Assembly (NCBI GenBank): GCA_023433505.1
Contig: JAEZCO010000001.1
Coordinates: forward strand, 1-8,453
Direction: 5' to 3'
Length of the DNA stretch: 8,453 nt
DNA from: Bacillota bacterium
Lineage (GTDB): Bacteria; Bacillota; Clostridia; Acetivibrionales; DTU013
Shown: one piece after another, positions 1 to 5,349 of the stretch
Numbering within the stretch: the first letter of the stretch is position 1
How the letters are laid out: every line of letters starts with the position of its first letter
The notes under the pieces: generated by a model
What the model was told of the DNA's origin: nothing
Seen by the model: only the letters and a program-made list of their open reading frames with translations
Databases searched by the model: none
Program-made: the position numbers and the translations under genes

Positions 1-159
1 AGCCAAGATGATGGACTAAAGGGGTAAAAAGGGCTCGTTATCTCACATATTCAGGTGTCAAAGATCAATAAATCTATGATTCAGAAGCAAGTCGCTTCAT
101 GAAAACCGTTTTTATCAGGTCAATCTAGCTAATCAGAATAATCGTAATCTATTTTTCAT

Positions 160-222
160 AATTTGGCCGGAGTTTAGTTCAATTGTCACAAGATGCGGCG
201 AACCAGCAGCTTAGGCCAAATT
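160..222. repeat. Spaced inverted repeat downstream of the anti-sigma gene
   Basis: AATTTGGCC at 160-168 is the exact reverse complement of GGCCAAATT at 214-222, with 45 bases between the arms. It sits just after the stop codon of the minus-strand gene that ends at 239, so it could form a long-looped hairpin at the end of that transcript. No T-run follows on either strand, so an ordinary intrinsic terminator is not well supported. It could also be a chance repeat in AT-rich DNA. The rest of 1-238 shows no gene I can support. Confidence 0.3.
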
Positions 223-238
223 TGCTTCGAACGATAGA

Positions 239-1342
239 CTATCTCTCAATATTATAAGCTATGCCATTTATAATAACTTGCTTAATTGTATCCAGTGGAA
301 GGTTTCTGGAAAAGCCTATACATATATTTACATAATTACCAACGTCACCTGAGTGGTATTCGGAACCACCGCTGTTCAAATCACCGATTATAGAATTATC
401 CGTTATTGTGTTTCCCGAAGCGGTTGCAGTGTTTTGCGAAACGCATTCAAAGCCGTCGTCATATTTCTTTGCTTCACTTGATTTTTCAATAATATCCCAA
501 ATACGGGCTTCAATACCATTTTCATTCATTTTCTTTTCCAATAGTTTCTTTGTACCGTCAGCGAACAGCAGCTCGACATTATACCAATATTCACACTCCA
601 AATTTTTTGTATCTGTCCCTTCTAAAGTTAGGCCTATTTCTGATAAATGAAGCTTGTCGAATCTGTATCCGTAGCCATTTGAATTATCTTCAGTAATCTC
701 CTTATCTATACATTCTACAGTCGGAGACAAAGGGACTTCAATTGCTTGTCTCATCCCTCTAATAGAAAATTGCAGCTTGCCATCGTTGCGGGAATATTTA
801 TGTGTTGCGCCGGAAAAGCTTATTTCATAATACTTGATATATGTCTCTCTGTATTCTTCCAATTCACCTAAGCCCTGACCACTTCCGATATGGTTAAGAT
901 CAATACGGTAGTTGTCAAAATCTTTTTTGCTCTTATCACTCAACGCTTCCACCGATATAACAACATCTCCGACATATGAATCAGTAGCTATTTCATGTAC
1001 CTTCAGTTTATAGTCCTTGTTTGAAATAGATTCTCCAACCATCAGTATCTTTGTCTGCTGTACGCCTGTTAATTGGCTGATGATGCTTTGAAAGCCTTCA
1101 TTGCTGAATGCATAAACGCTTCCTGTAGTGATCAGTACAGCCGTTATAACGGCACAAGCAGCTTTGGTACCGATACTTCTGATAATTAGGAATTTTTTAT
1201 TTGTATCCTGTTGTATTTTATTCATTGTAAGCTTTTTAACCCTGCTCAGATCAATGTTAGGAACGTTTGCTTCATTATTGCTTATATTATTCGTTTCATC
1301 CGGTTTCGCAAATATTTTACGCATTCTAAAATTAATTTTCAT
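239..1342 (-). CDS. Membrane-anchored anti-sigma factor-like protein (DUF4179-type)
   Basis: The 367-residue protein probably holds the upstream-encoded ECF sigma factor inactive at the membrane and releases it when the extracytoplasmic part senses a signal. Residues 1-58 are polar and charged and include a segment near 30-45 (DLSRVKKLTMNKI) of the kind found at the N-terminus of clostridial sigma-linked regulators. One hydrophobic segment spans about 59-79. The remaining ~288 residues would lie outside the membrane and hold a beta-rich, DUF4179-like region with no enzyme motif I can see. The start at 1342 is supported by AAAGAGGT at 1350-1357, seven bases upstream. The gene overlaps the sigma gene by 11 bp, which suggests translational coupling. 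No zinc-binding HxxxCxxC motif of the classical ZAS type is visible in the N-terminus. The anti-sigma role is inferred from the gene pair and topology. The family assignment is by resemblance. Confidence 0.62.
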   Translation of the reverse strand: MKINFRMRKIFAKPDETNNISNNEANVPNIDLSRVKKLTMNKIQQDTNKKFLIIRSIGTKAACAVITAVLITTGSVYAFSNEGFQSIISQLTGVQQTKILMVGESISNKDYKLKVHEIATDSYVGDVVISVEALSDKSKKDFDNYRIDLNHIGSGQGLGELEEYRETYIKYYEISFSGATHKYSRNDGKLQFSIRGMRQAIEVPLSPTVECIDKEITEDNSNGYGYRFDKLHLSEIGLTLEGTDTKNLECEYWYNVELLFADGTKKLLEKKMNENGIEARIWDIIEKSSEAKKYDDGFECVSQNTATASGNTITDNSIIGDLNSGGSEYHSGDVGNYVNICIGFSRNLPLDTIKQVIINGIAYNIER

Positions 1343-1883
1343 AAAGATAACCTCTTTCTTTAAAATATTCTGTAATTGTTTTTCTTCCTCTATAAATCTT
1401 TGATTTCACTGTAGACAAAGGGAGTTCATACATAGCTGCAATATCATCAAGCTTGTAATCCCTTAAATAGTATGCTGTAAGGATGTCTTTATCAGGATAT
1501 TTCATTGTATCCATAAATTCCTTAACAATTGTTATTTTTTCTTTTTGGATTAACAGTTCATCTATTTCCTCAGTATCAAATAACCCAATTTCGTCATCCA
1601 ATGATTGCTCATCCTTCACATGGCTGAATTTATTTTTAGTCATATTCCGGGCAGCTTGCGCCAGATATGGCTTTATTGAATCAATTTCCAAAAGATCATG
1701 CCTTCTCTTCCAAACAGAATAGAAAACATCTGACACAATCTCTTCAATATCTTCAGCCTTCAATAGGGAACCACTGACTCCGTAAATAACTGCAGCAACA
1801 TACCGACCGTATTTGTCAATGAGTTCTTTTATTGCCTTTTCATTGTTTTGTTTTAGTTTTCTTATGATTGTACAATCGTTCAT
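1332..1883 (-). CDS. ECF-type RNA polymerase sigma factor (sigma-70 family)
   Basis: The 183-residue protein has the two-domain layout and usual length of ECF sigma factors, which direct RNA polymerase to a small regulon in response to an envelope or extracellular signal. Region 2 covers about residues 10-95, with the conserved DVFYSVWKRR stretch followed by IKPYLAQAARNMTKNKF, the part that binds core polymerase and the -10 element. A short acidic linker (DEEQ/EEID-rich) follows. Region 4 lies at about 120-175 and ends in the helix-turn-helix LDDIAAMYELPLSTVKSKIYRGRK that would read the -35 element. The start at 1883 is well supported by AAGGAGGT at 1889-1896, five bases upstream. It is the first gene of a two-gene operon with the anti-sigma-like gene. 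An ECF-like promoter lies immediately upstream, so autoregulation is likely. The regulon cannot be told from this window. Confidence 0.9.
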   Translation of the reverse strand: MNDCTIIRKLKQNNEKAIKELIDKYGRYVAAVIYGVSGSLLKAEDIEEIVSDVFYSVWKRRHDLLEIDSIKPYLAQAARNMTKNKFSHVKDEQSLDDEIGLFDTEEIDELLIQKEKITIVKEFMDTMKYPDKDILTAYYLRDYKLDDIAAMYELPLSTVKSKIYRGRKTITEYFKERGYLYEN

Positions 1884-1905
1884 ATCAAACCTCCTTCATC
1901 CAACA

Positions 1906-1933
1906 ATACAGGGAATATCAGAAAAAAGTTTCA
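1906..1933 (-). promoter_or_regulatory. Candidate ECF-type promoter of the sigma/anti-sigma operon
   Basis: On the minus strand a -35 TGAAAC (1933-1928), followed by a T-run, is separated by 16 bases from CTGTAT (1911-1906). TGAAAC plus a T-tract is the usual -35 pattern for ECF sigma factors of Firmicutes. The start site would fall near 1899, leaving a very short leader that contains only the ribosome binding site. A possible sigma-A -10 (TATAAT at 1962-1957) lies further upstream with a weak -35, so basal expression may come from there. Confidence 0.5.
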
Positions 1934-2115
1934 CGGTTATGATCTTATTGTTTAGTATTATAACCGGAATACTTAATTGTGTATATTGCCAGTGTGCTAC
2001 ATATTCTATAGTTCACATGTGTAATTCATAGCTTTGTAATACCTACTTCTAAAAACAAAAGGACTTAATTCCACGATAGTTCACAGATGTCCCCATAAAT
2101 CCATTCAATCATACT

Positions 2116-2367
2116 TTGGACAGGAGGGATTACGGAGCTTCAACGAAAGTTATCCTCCAGATAAAAAGAGATATCCACAAGCTGCACGAGCAAATGTGCC
2201 TGCCGGAGCATCCCTTTGGGACAGTGAAATGGTATCATGGGGCACACTATCTGTTATGCAAGGGCAAAGAAAAGGCCACCGCAGAGCTGGGGCTTAGTTT
2301 CCTTGCCTACAATATGAAAAGAGCCATCAATATGGTGGGAGTCAAAAAGCTGATTGCCGCAATGTAA
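2116..2367 (+). pseudogene. C-terminal remnant of an IS1182-like DDE transposase
   Basis: Only about 83 codons remain of a protein that is usually several hundred residues long. The diagnostic part is EHPFGTVKWYHGAHYLLCKGKEK followed at a distance by LAYNMKRAINMVG. It matches the C-terminal block of IS1182/IS4-group transposases, where the E of the DDE triad sits in an EHPFGT-like motif. The frame is closed by a TAG at 2077-2079. The TTG at 2116 is merely the first possible start and has no convincing ribosome binding site, so I read this as a 5'-deleted relic rather than a small gene. The catalytic aspartates are missing, so it cannot transpose by itself. It lies between the sigma operon and the LysR gene, marking a past insertion or rearrangement point. 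Confidence 0.8.
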
Positions 2368-2407
2368 GAGATCTTCCCCTGTCTTTTTCAATGAAAATAC
2401 GGAAAAA

Positions 2408-2441
2408 CACCGGATCTGAGAGTTTTCTTTCAAATCCAGTG
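2408..2441 (+). terminator. Imperfect hairpin after the transposase remnant
   Basis: CACCGGATCTG at 2408-2418 pairs with CAAATCCAGTG at 2431-2441 at 9 of 11 positions, with a 12-base loop. It is followed by CCCTTTATT and lies about 40 bases after the transposase stop. It is preceded by an A-run. This looks like a degraded or weak intrinsic terminator that belonged to the transposase gene. Confidence 0.4.
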
Positions 2442-2463
2442 CCCTTTATTCGTTTAAAACGCC

Positions 2464-2490
2464 GAAAAGTCCGATAAAATCGGACTTTTC
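2464..2490. terminator. Perfect 12-bp hairpin, possible bidirectional terminator
   Basis: GAAAAGTCCGAT (2464-2475) and ATCGGACTTTTC (2479-2490) are perfect inverted arms around a three-base AAA loop. The A-run on one arm and T-run on the other give the A-stem-T form typical of terminators that work from both sides. It would separate the transposase remnant from the LysR promoter that begins about 95 bases later. It could also mark the right end of the old insertion sequence. Confidence 0.55.
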
Positions 2491-2583
2491 AGACAAATTA
2501 TGAGAAGTTAGGTAAATATAGATGCCATCTTTTTTGCTTTCTTCATAATCAATAATCTTTGAATGTTGCGCACACCGTTATGC

Positions 2584-2612
2584 TTGACGGGAAAAAAGAT
2601 ATGAATTATAAT
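2584..2612 (+). promoter_or_regulatory. Sigma-A promoter of the LysR-type regulator
   Basis: TTGACG at 2584-2589 and TATAAT at 2607-2612 are separated by 17 bases, so only one of twelve hexamer positions departs from consensus. The predicted start is near 2619. A perfect dyad begins two bases after the -10, so a bound protein would block polymerase here. Confidence 0.8.
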
Positions 2613-2613
2613 T

Positions 2614-2634
2614 GCATAAACAAAAAGTTTATGC
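2614..2634. promoter_or_regulatory. Dyad operator over the LysR start site (copy 1)
   Basis: GCATAAAC (2614-2621) and GTTTATGC (2627-2634) are perfect inverted arms around a five-base AAAAA spacer. By the predicted start the dyad spans about -5 to +16, fitting autorepression. A near copy lies upstream of the convergent SDR gene at 5007-5027 (18 of 21 identical). LysR-type proteins bind such interrupted dyads. The usual T-N11-A core is not matched exactly, as the closest fit is T-N13-A. That this regulator binds here is inferred. Confidence 0.6.
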
Positions 2635-2652
2635 TGAGAAGGACTTTACAAG

Positions 2653-3564
2653 ATGATAAATCAAATTAAAACGTTTATCAAAGTTGTGGATAATGGCAGC
2701 TTTTCCAAGGCTGCTGAGAAGCTTTTCATTTCACCCACTGCAGTGATTAAGCAAATGAATCTTTTAGAGTCAACCGTTGGCGTGCCTCTCTTATACCGGA
2801 CAAATCATGGCATCCGGTTAACAGATGCCGGCATATCCTTTTATTCAGACGCAAAAGAAATTTTGAACTGCACTGACGCCGCTGTTTTGCGCGCACAAAA
2901 AATTGTTCATGAAAATACACATGTTATTCATGTGGGATCTTCTTTACTGAACCCATGCAAAGTGCTATTGGATATATGGAATAGCATACGCGAACAATAC
3001 CCACAGTTTAAAATAAAAATAATTCATTTTGAGGACGAACCGGATACACAGCAAAAGATTTACCTGAATTTAGATAAGAGCTTCGACATTCTTATAGTGC
3101 CTAAAGTAATCGGAAATTGGAGCAGAGATTTTGAAGTGCTGAAGCTTGGCGAGTACAGGTTTTCTTTTGCAGTATCGATCAGGCATCGTTTAGCTCAAAA
3201 AAAAGTACTATCCCTAGCAGATTTACATGGAGAGCAATTGATTGTTGTAAAGCGCAACACCAGTGGTTTGATTGATAGAATTGGTGATTTTATAATGGAA
3301 CACCACCCTGAAATACAAATCGTAGAAGGACCGCAGAACTATTCCATGGATGTATTTAACAGATGTGAGCAAGGAAATGAGGTTCTGCTCACATTAGATG
3401 CTTGGGATTCCGTTCATCCTTCTTTGTTAACAATACCCAGTGACATGGATTTTGTGTGTCCATATGGGCTTCTATATTCGTTAAAATCATCAACGGCAGT
3501 CTTTGAATTTATACAAATTCTTAAAGCCGCTAAATTCGAACCTTTTACCCTTCAAAAACCATAA
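2653..3564 (+). CDS. LysR-type transcriptional regulator
   Basis: The 303-residue protein has the normal length and order of the LysR family: an N-terminal winged helix-turn-helix at about residues 1-60, a linker helix, and a two-lobed ligand-binding domain from about 88 onward. The DNA-binding part shows the family signature SFSKAAEKLFISPTAVIKQ (16-34) followed by LE, GVPLLYR and LTDAG. The start at 2653 is supported by AGAAGGA at 2637-2643, nine bases upstream. It has its own strong sigma-A promoter with a dyad over the start site. It converges on the SDR gene, whose upstream region carries a second copy of that dyad, so the SDR is its best candidate target. The effector is unknown. Its composition is lower in GC (19 of 60 bases at 3001-3060) than the SDR. 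Confidence 0.93.
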   Translation: MINQIKTFIKVVDNGSFSKAAEKLFISPTAVIKQMNLLESTVGVPLLYRTNHGIRLTDAGISFYSDAKEILNCTDAAVLRAQKIVHENTHVIHVGSSLLNPCKVLLDIWNSIREQYPQFKIKIIHFEDEPDTQQKIYLNLDKSFDILIVPKVIGNWSRDFEVLKLGEYRFSFAVSIRHRLAQKKVLSLADLHGEQLIVVKRNTSGLIDRIGDFIMEHHPEIQIVEGPQNYSMDVFNRCEQGNEVLLTLDAWDSVHPSLLTIPSDMDFVCPYGLLYSLKSSTAVFEFIQILKAAKFEPFTLQKP

Positions 3565-3565
3565 G

Positions 3566-3730
3566 TGCTCTGAGCATCATAATCGGGCCGCACTACGCAG
3601 ATACAAGTCCCTCACCCGTTTGGGAACAGCAAACCCGGACATTGCTATTGCAGAAATTATACAGGTATTTAATGAAGCGACTTCATATGCATTGAGCCAT
3701 ATGGATGACCACATGGCTCAATATCAATAA
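3566..3730 (+). pseudogene. Unrecognised GC-rich coding-like remnant
   Basis: In the frame starting at 3566 there are 54 sense codons followed by TAA at 3728-3730, with a coding-like mix of residues (RYKSLTRLGTANPDIAIAEI, then QVFNEATSYALSHMDDHM). No start codon with a ribosome binding site precedes it. The frame runs upstream only into the LysR gene in a different phase, so it looks like the tail of a lost gene. G plus C is 33 of 60 at 3571-3630, well above the adjoining LysR gene and similar to the SDR. I do not recognise the family. It may have arrived with the SDR. It could also be non-coding sequence with a chance open frame. Confidence 0.3.
3691..3722. repeat. 10-bp inverted repeat between convergent genes
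   Basis: ATTGAGCCAT (3691-3700) and ATGGCTCAAT (3713-3722) are perfect arms around a 12-base loop. A second small palindrome, ATGAAG-CGA-CTTCAT, lies at 3672-3686. They sit between the LysR stop (3564) and the SDR stop (3769), where a shared terminator would be expected, but no T-run follows on either strand. A terminator role is therefore possible but weakly supported. Confidence 0.4.
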
Positions 3731-3768
3731 GCTGACAAAATAGCTCTCGTGAATGTGCTACCAATCGG

Positions 3769-4749
3769 TTACTTTTGCAGCAGCTTCGTCCCTAAATTCC
3801 AAAGACGTAGTGCCGAATCCGGGTTAATGGATGCCGACGTGATATCCGAAGGAATATCTTGTGCAGTCAAAGGAACCGGCTCGTCGTTCAGTACTGAGAT
3901 ATCGTTGTCCTTGAGATATACTCCACCGATTTCAGCAAGCATAGGACTGGAAGCGGCAAATACAATTGTACTGGCACCCTGCTGTATAGTTTTCTTGCCA
4001 CGCTCAGGATCAATGATCGGTTGTCCGTCCTCGCCGATAAGGCCCATTGCCCTGAGACCTTCTTCGCCTGCAGCACTGTTCAGGGCCGTTCCAACAATGA
4101 CACCGGGATGAACTGCATAAGTGCGGATACCAAATTCCGCCCAGCGGCGGTCAAGCTCGACAGCTGACAAAACGACCGCCCTTTTTGATTGGGCGTAAGC
4201 AGCTTCCGGGCTATAGTCAGTGGTGAAATTGGGATCATCCCAGCGCATCTGGGCAAATCTTTGAGCCCCAGAAGATACATTGATAATACGAGCGCCATGT
4301 GCATCCCGGAGTGCAGGAAATAATTCCAGTGAGAGCTGGAAATGACCCAAATAGTTTGTAGAAAACTGGGCTTCGTAGCCGCGCGCATCCACAACCCGTT
4401 CGACAGGTGCGGGAAGGCCGGCACAATTGATTAGGATGTGTAGCGGTCTGCCCGACTCAATCCACCGTGCGACGAATGATTTAATCGACAAAGAATCCAT
4501 GAGGTCGAGTTGGCTGATCTCGACCCCCTCTATTCCCTTCAGTGCTGCTGCGGCATTCTCCGGATTTCGACTTCCTACGGTGACAGATGCCCCAGCCTTG
4601 TTTAACACCCGAGTTGCCTCCAAGCCTAAGCCCCTATGCCCTCCCGTGATAATAATATTTTTGCCGGAAAGATCAATACCTGCAATAACCTCGCTTGCGG
4701 TTGATGCGGCAGTGAATCTGGTTCCAATGGGCTGTTGTTTTGTAGTCAT
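3769..4749 (-). CDS. Short-chain dehydrogenase/reductase (retinol dehydrogenase-like SDR)
   Basis: The 326-residue protein is an NAD(P)-dependent cytoplasmic oxidoreductase of the SDR superfamily, longer than the ~250-residue classical type and most like the retinol dehydrogenase/WWOX-like group. Visible motifs are the Rossmann glycine motif TGGHRGLG (35-42), R61 after the second strand (favours NADP(H)), LD at 81-82, NCAG (108-111, in place of the usual NNAG), N132, S159-S160, and Y185-x3-K189 in YAQSK. The catalytic tetrad is therefore complete. HPG follows later at the usual place. I chose the ATG at 4749 because GAGGAGG (4758-4764) lies eight bases upstream. A TTG at 4794 would add 15 residues but has no such support. 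The substrate is not predictable. Composition is GC-rich (35 of 60 at 4021-4080), which suggests recent acquisition. It converges on the LysR gene, and a copy of that gene's operator lies upstream. Confidence 0.92.
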   Translation of the reverse strand: MTTKQQPIGTRFTAASTASEVIAGIDLSGKNIIITGGHRGLGLEATRVLNKAGASVTVGSRNPENAAAALKGIEGVEISQLDLMDSLSIKSFVARWIESGRPLHILINCAGLPAPVERVVDARGYEAQFSTNYLGHFQLSLELFPALRDAHGARIINVSSGAQRFAQMRWDDPNFTTDYSPEAAYAQSKRAVVLSAVELDRRWAEFGIRTYAVHPGVIVGTALNSAAGEEGLRAMGLIGEDGQPIIDPERGKKTIQQGASTIVFAASSPMLAEIGGVYLKDNDISVLNDEPVPLTAQDIPSDITSASINPDSALRLWNLGTKLLQK

Positions 4750-4826
4750 GTAATACGCCTCCTCAAAAGTAAAAAGTTTGATGTTAATAATCAAAAGTAG
4801 AACTGCGATTGAAATTTAGGTTTGTT

Positions 4827-4854
4827 ATCATATGAAACAGTAGTAGAGAATCAA
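4827..4854 (-). promoter_or_regulatory. Candidate proximal sigma-A promoter for the SDR gene
   Basis: On the minus strand TTGATT (4854-4849) and TATGAT (4832-4827) are separated by 16 bases. The start would fall near 4820, about 70 bases before the SDR start codon. It would provide expression independent of the distal promoter near 4960. The hexamers are good but the spacer is one base short of optimal. Confidence 0.45.
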
Positions 4855-4958
4855 CCCAAACCACAGACTGTTACCATTCTCGCTGGCGGTTGCAATTGAA
4901 TAGAATGGGCTTGCGAGTGAGCAAAACGCTACTTATGTGAGCAATTGCTTGTGCAATT

Positions 4959-4967
4959 ATTATATCA
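4959..4967 (-). promoter_or_regulatory. Extended -10 promoter, possibly LysR-activated, for the SDR gene
   Basis: The minus strand reads TGA-TATAAT at 4967-4959, a consensus -10 with the TGn extension. The hexamer 17 bases further upstream is TTCTGC, a poor -35. The start is predicted near 4952, giving a ~200-base leader. The dyad at 5007-5027 is centred at about -65, where LysR-type activators classically bind. A weak -35 with an activator site at -65 is what an activator-dependent promoter looks like. Inside the leader (4750-4952) I see a CCATTCT/AGAATGG inverted repeat at 4874-4908 and three GCAATT copies at 4892, 4941 and 4954, but no riboswitch I recognise and no gene. Confidence 0.5.
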
Positions 4968-5006
4968 TTTGATTTCCTGACGCAGAAGTGCAAAATGGAT
5001 GTAACT

Positions 5007-5027
5007 GCGTAAACCAAATGTTTATGC
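5007..5027. promoter_or_regulatory. Dyad operator upstream of the SDR gene (copy 2)
   Basis: GCGTAAAC (5007-5014) and GTTTATGC (5020-5027) face each other across a five-base spacer, with one mismatch between the arms. The 21-bp site matches the dyad at 2614-2634 at 18 of 21 positions, and two of the three differences lie in the spacer. It is 258-278 bp from the SDR start codon but centred about 65 bp upstream of the predicted distal start site. I infer that the LysR-type regulator encoded at 2653-3564 binds both sites. Confidence 0.6.
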
Positions 5028-5063
5028 AAAGGGATGCTGAATTTTGATAAGGCTGTGAACAGA

Positions 5064-5099
5064 CAAAAGGACTCGAACCACGCGGGCCTAGTCCTTTTG
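5064..5099 (-). terminator. Terminator-like hairpin after the tRNA-like gene
   Basis: The arms CAAAAGGACT and AGTCCTTTTG (5064-5073 and 5090-5099) pair perfectly over 10 bp with a 16-base loop. The A-stem-T form and its position 14 bases after the CCA of the tRNA-like gene fit an intrinsic terminator for the minus-strand transcript. The loop and right arm read GGTTCGAGTCC, like a tRNA T-arm, so it may derive from a second decayed tRNA. Confidence 0.6.
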
Positions 5100-5112
5100 C
5101 CTCAATTTTAAA

Positions 5113-5193
5113 TGGTGGGGATGAGGGGGATCGAACCCCTGACCTCTTGACTGCCATTCAAGCGCTCTCCCGCTACATCAGGTGTACGCCCCC
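5113..5193 (-). tRNA. tRNA-Ala(GGC)-like gene with abnormal 5' half (possible pseudogene)
   Basis: Read on the minus strand, the 3' two thirds are an excellent alanine tRNA: anticodon stem CTTGA/TCAAG around loop ATGGCAG (anticodon GGC), T-arm AGGGG-TTCGATC-CCCCT, then CATCCCC-A and an encoded CCA (5115-5113). The 5' part is wrong. No GCTC is present to pair with GAGC of the D-stem, and the distance from the acceptor to the anticodon stem is about five bases too long if GGGGGCG (5193-5187) is the acceptor strand. That strand also gives one G-U pair and one C-A mismatch against CATCCCC. A second alignment places GATGTAGC next to GGGAGAGC, which is the normal sequence minus six D-loop bases and with CCT where GGG should be. 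The gene is probably decayed. If it is transcribed it may not be charged. Confidence 0.6.
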
Positions 5194-5196
5194 ACA

Positions 5197-5225
5197 ATAA
5201 TCCACCTTAGTATTTTTTATGACAA
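5197..5225 (-). promoter_or_regulatory. Candidate promoter of the tRNA-like gene
   Basis: TTGTCA (5225-5220) and GATTAT (5202-5197) on the minus strand are separated by exactly 17 bases, and the predicted start falls near 5190, at the beginning of the tRNA-like sequence. A start inside the putative acceptor strand leaves no 5' leader, which is odd for a tRNA and fits better with the shifted alignment in which the mature 5' end is near 5182. Confidence 0.45.
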
Positions 5226-5349
5226 CCTACCGTAATCATGGCGACAGTCCACCACAGCAGTGATATAAGCAACATTTTCCTGAATCTCATAAAGCGCCAT
5301 ATAATACTACACAAAAAGTAACTTGCGGTATTTTAGAAATGGGATTGCT

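Noticed and set aside
1..238. A gene or RNA element at the left edge, including the small GAAGC-N5-GCTTC palindrome near 83-97
   Set aside because: No open frame of useful length with a start site, no recognisable RNA fold, and the palindrome is only 5 bp with no T-run.
408..650. Plus-strand open frames across the minus-strand anti-sigma and sigma genes (also 1128-1403, 1483-1722)
   Set aside because: They are antisense to well-supported genes, are low-complexity Ser/Phe/Ile-rich, and lack ribosome binding sites.
2614..2634. A canonical LysR box of the form T-N11-A
   Set aside because: The dyad fits T-N13-A rather than T-N11-A, so I call it an operator because of its symmetry, position and recurrence, not because it matches the textbook box.
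3691..3722. Intrinsic terminator shared by the convergent LysR and SDR genes
   Set aside because: The arms are perfect but the loop is 12 bases and no T-run follows on either strand, so I list it only as an inverted repeat.
4750..4794. A 15-residue N-terminal extension of the SDR from a TTG at 4794
   Set aside because: The ATG at 4749 has GAGGAGG eight bases upstream, while the TTG has no comparable site, and the extension is not part of the SDR fold.
4960..5157. A 65-codon minus-strand open frame beginning MAVKRSG
   Set aside because: Its first half is the 3' part of the tRNA-Ala-like gene read as protein and its middle is the terminator-like hairpin. There is no ribosome binding site, so it is a by-product of RNA-encoding sequence.
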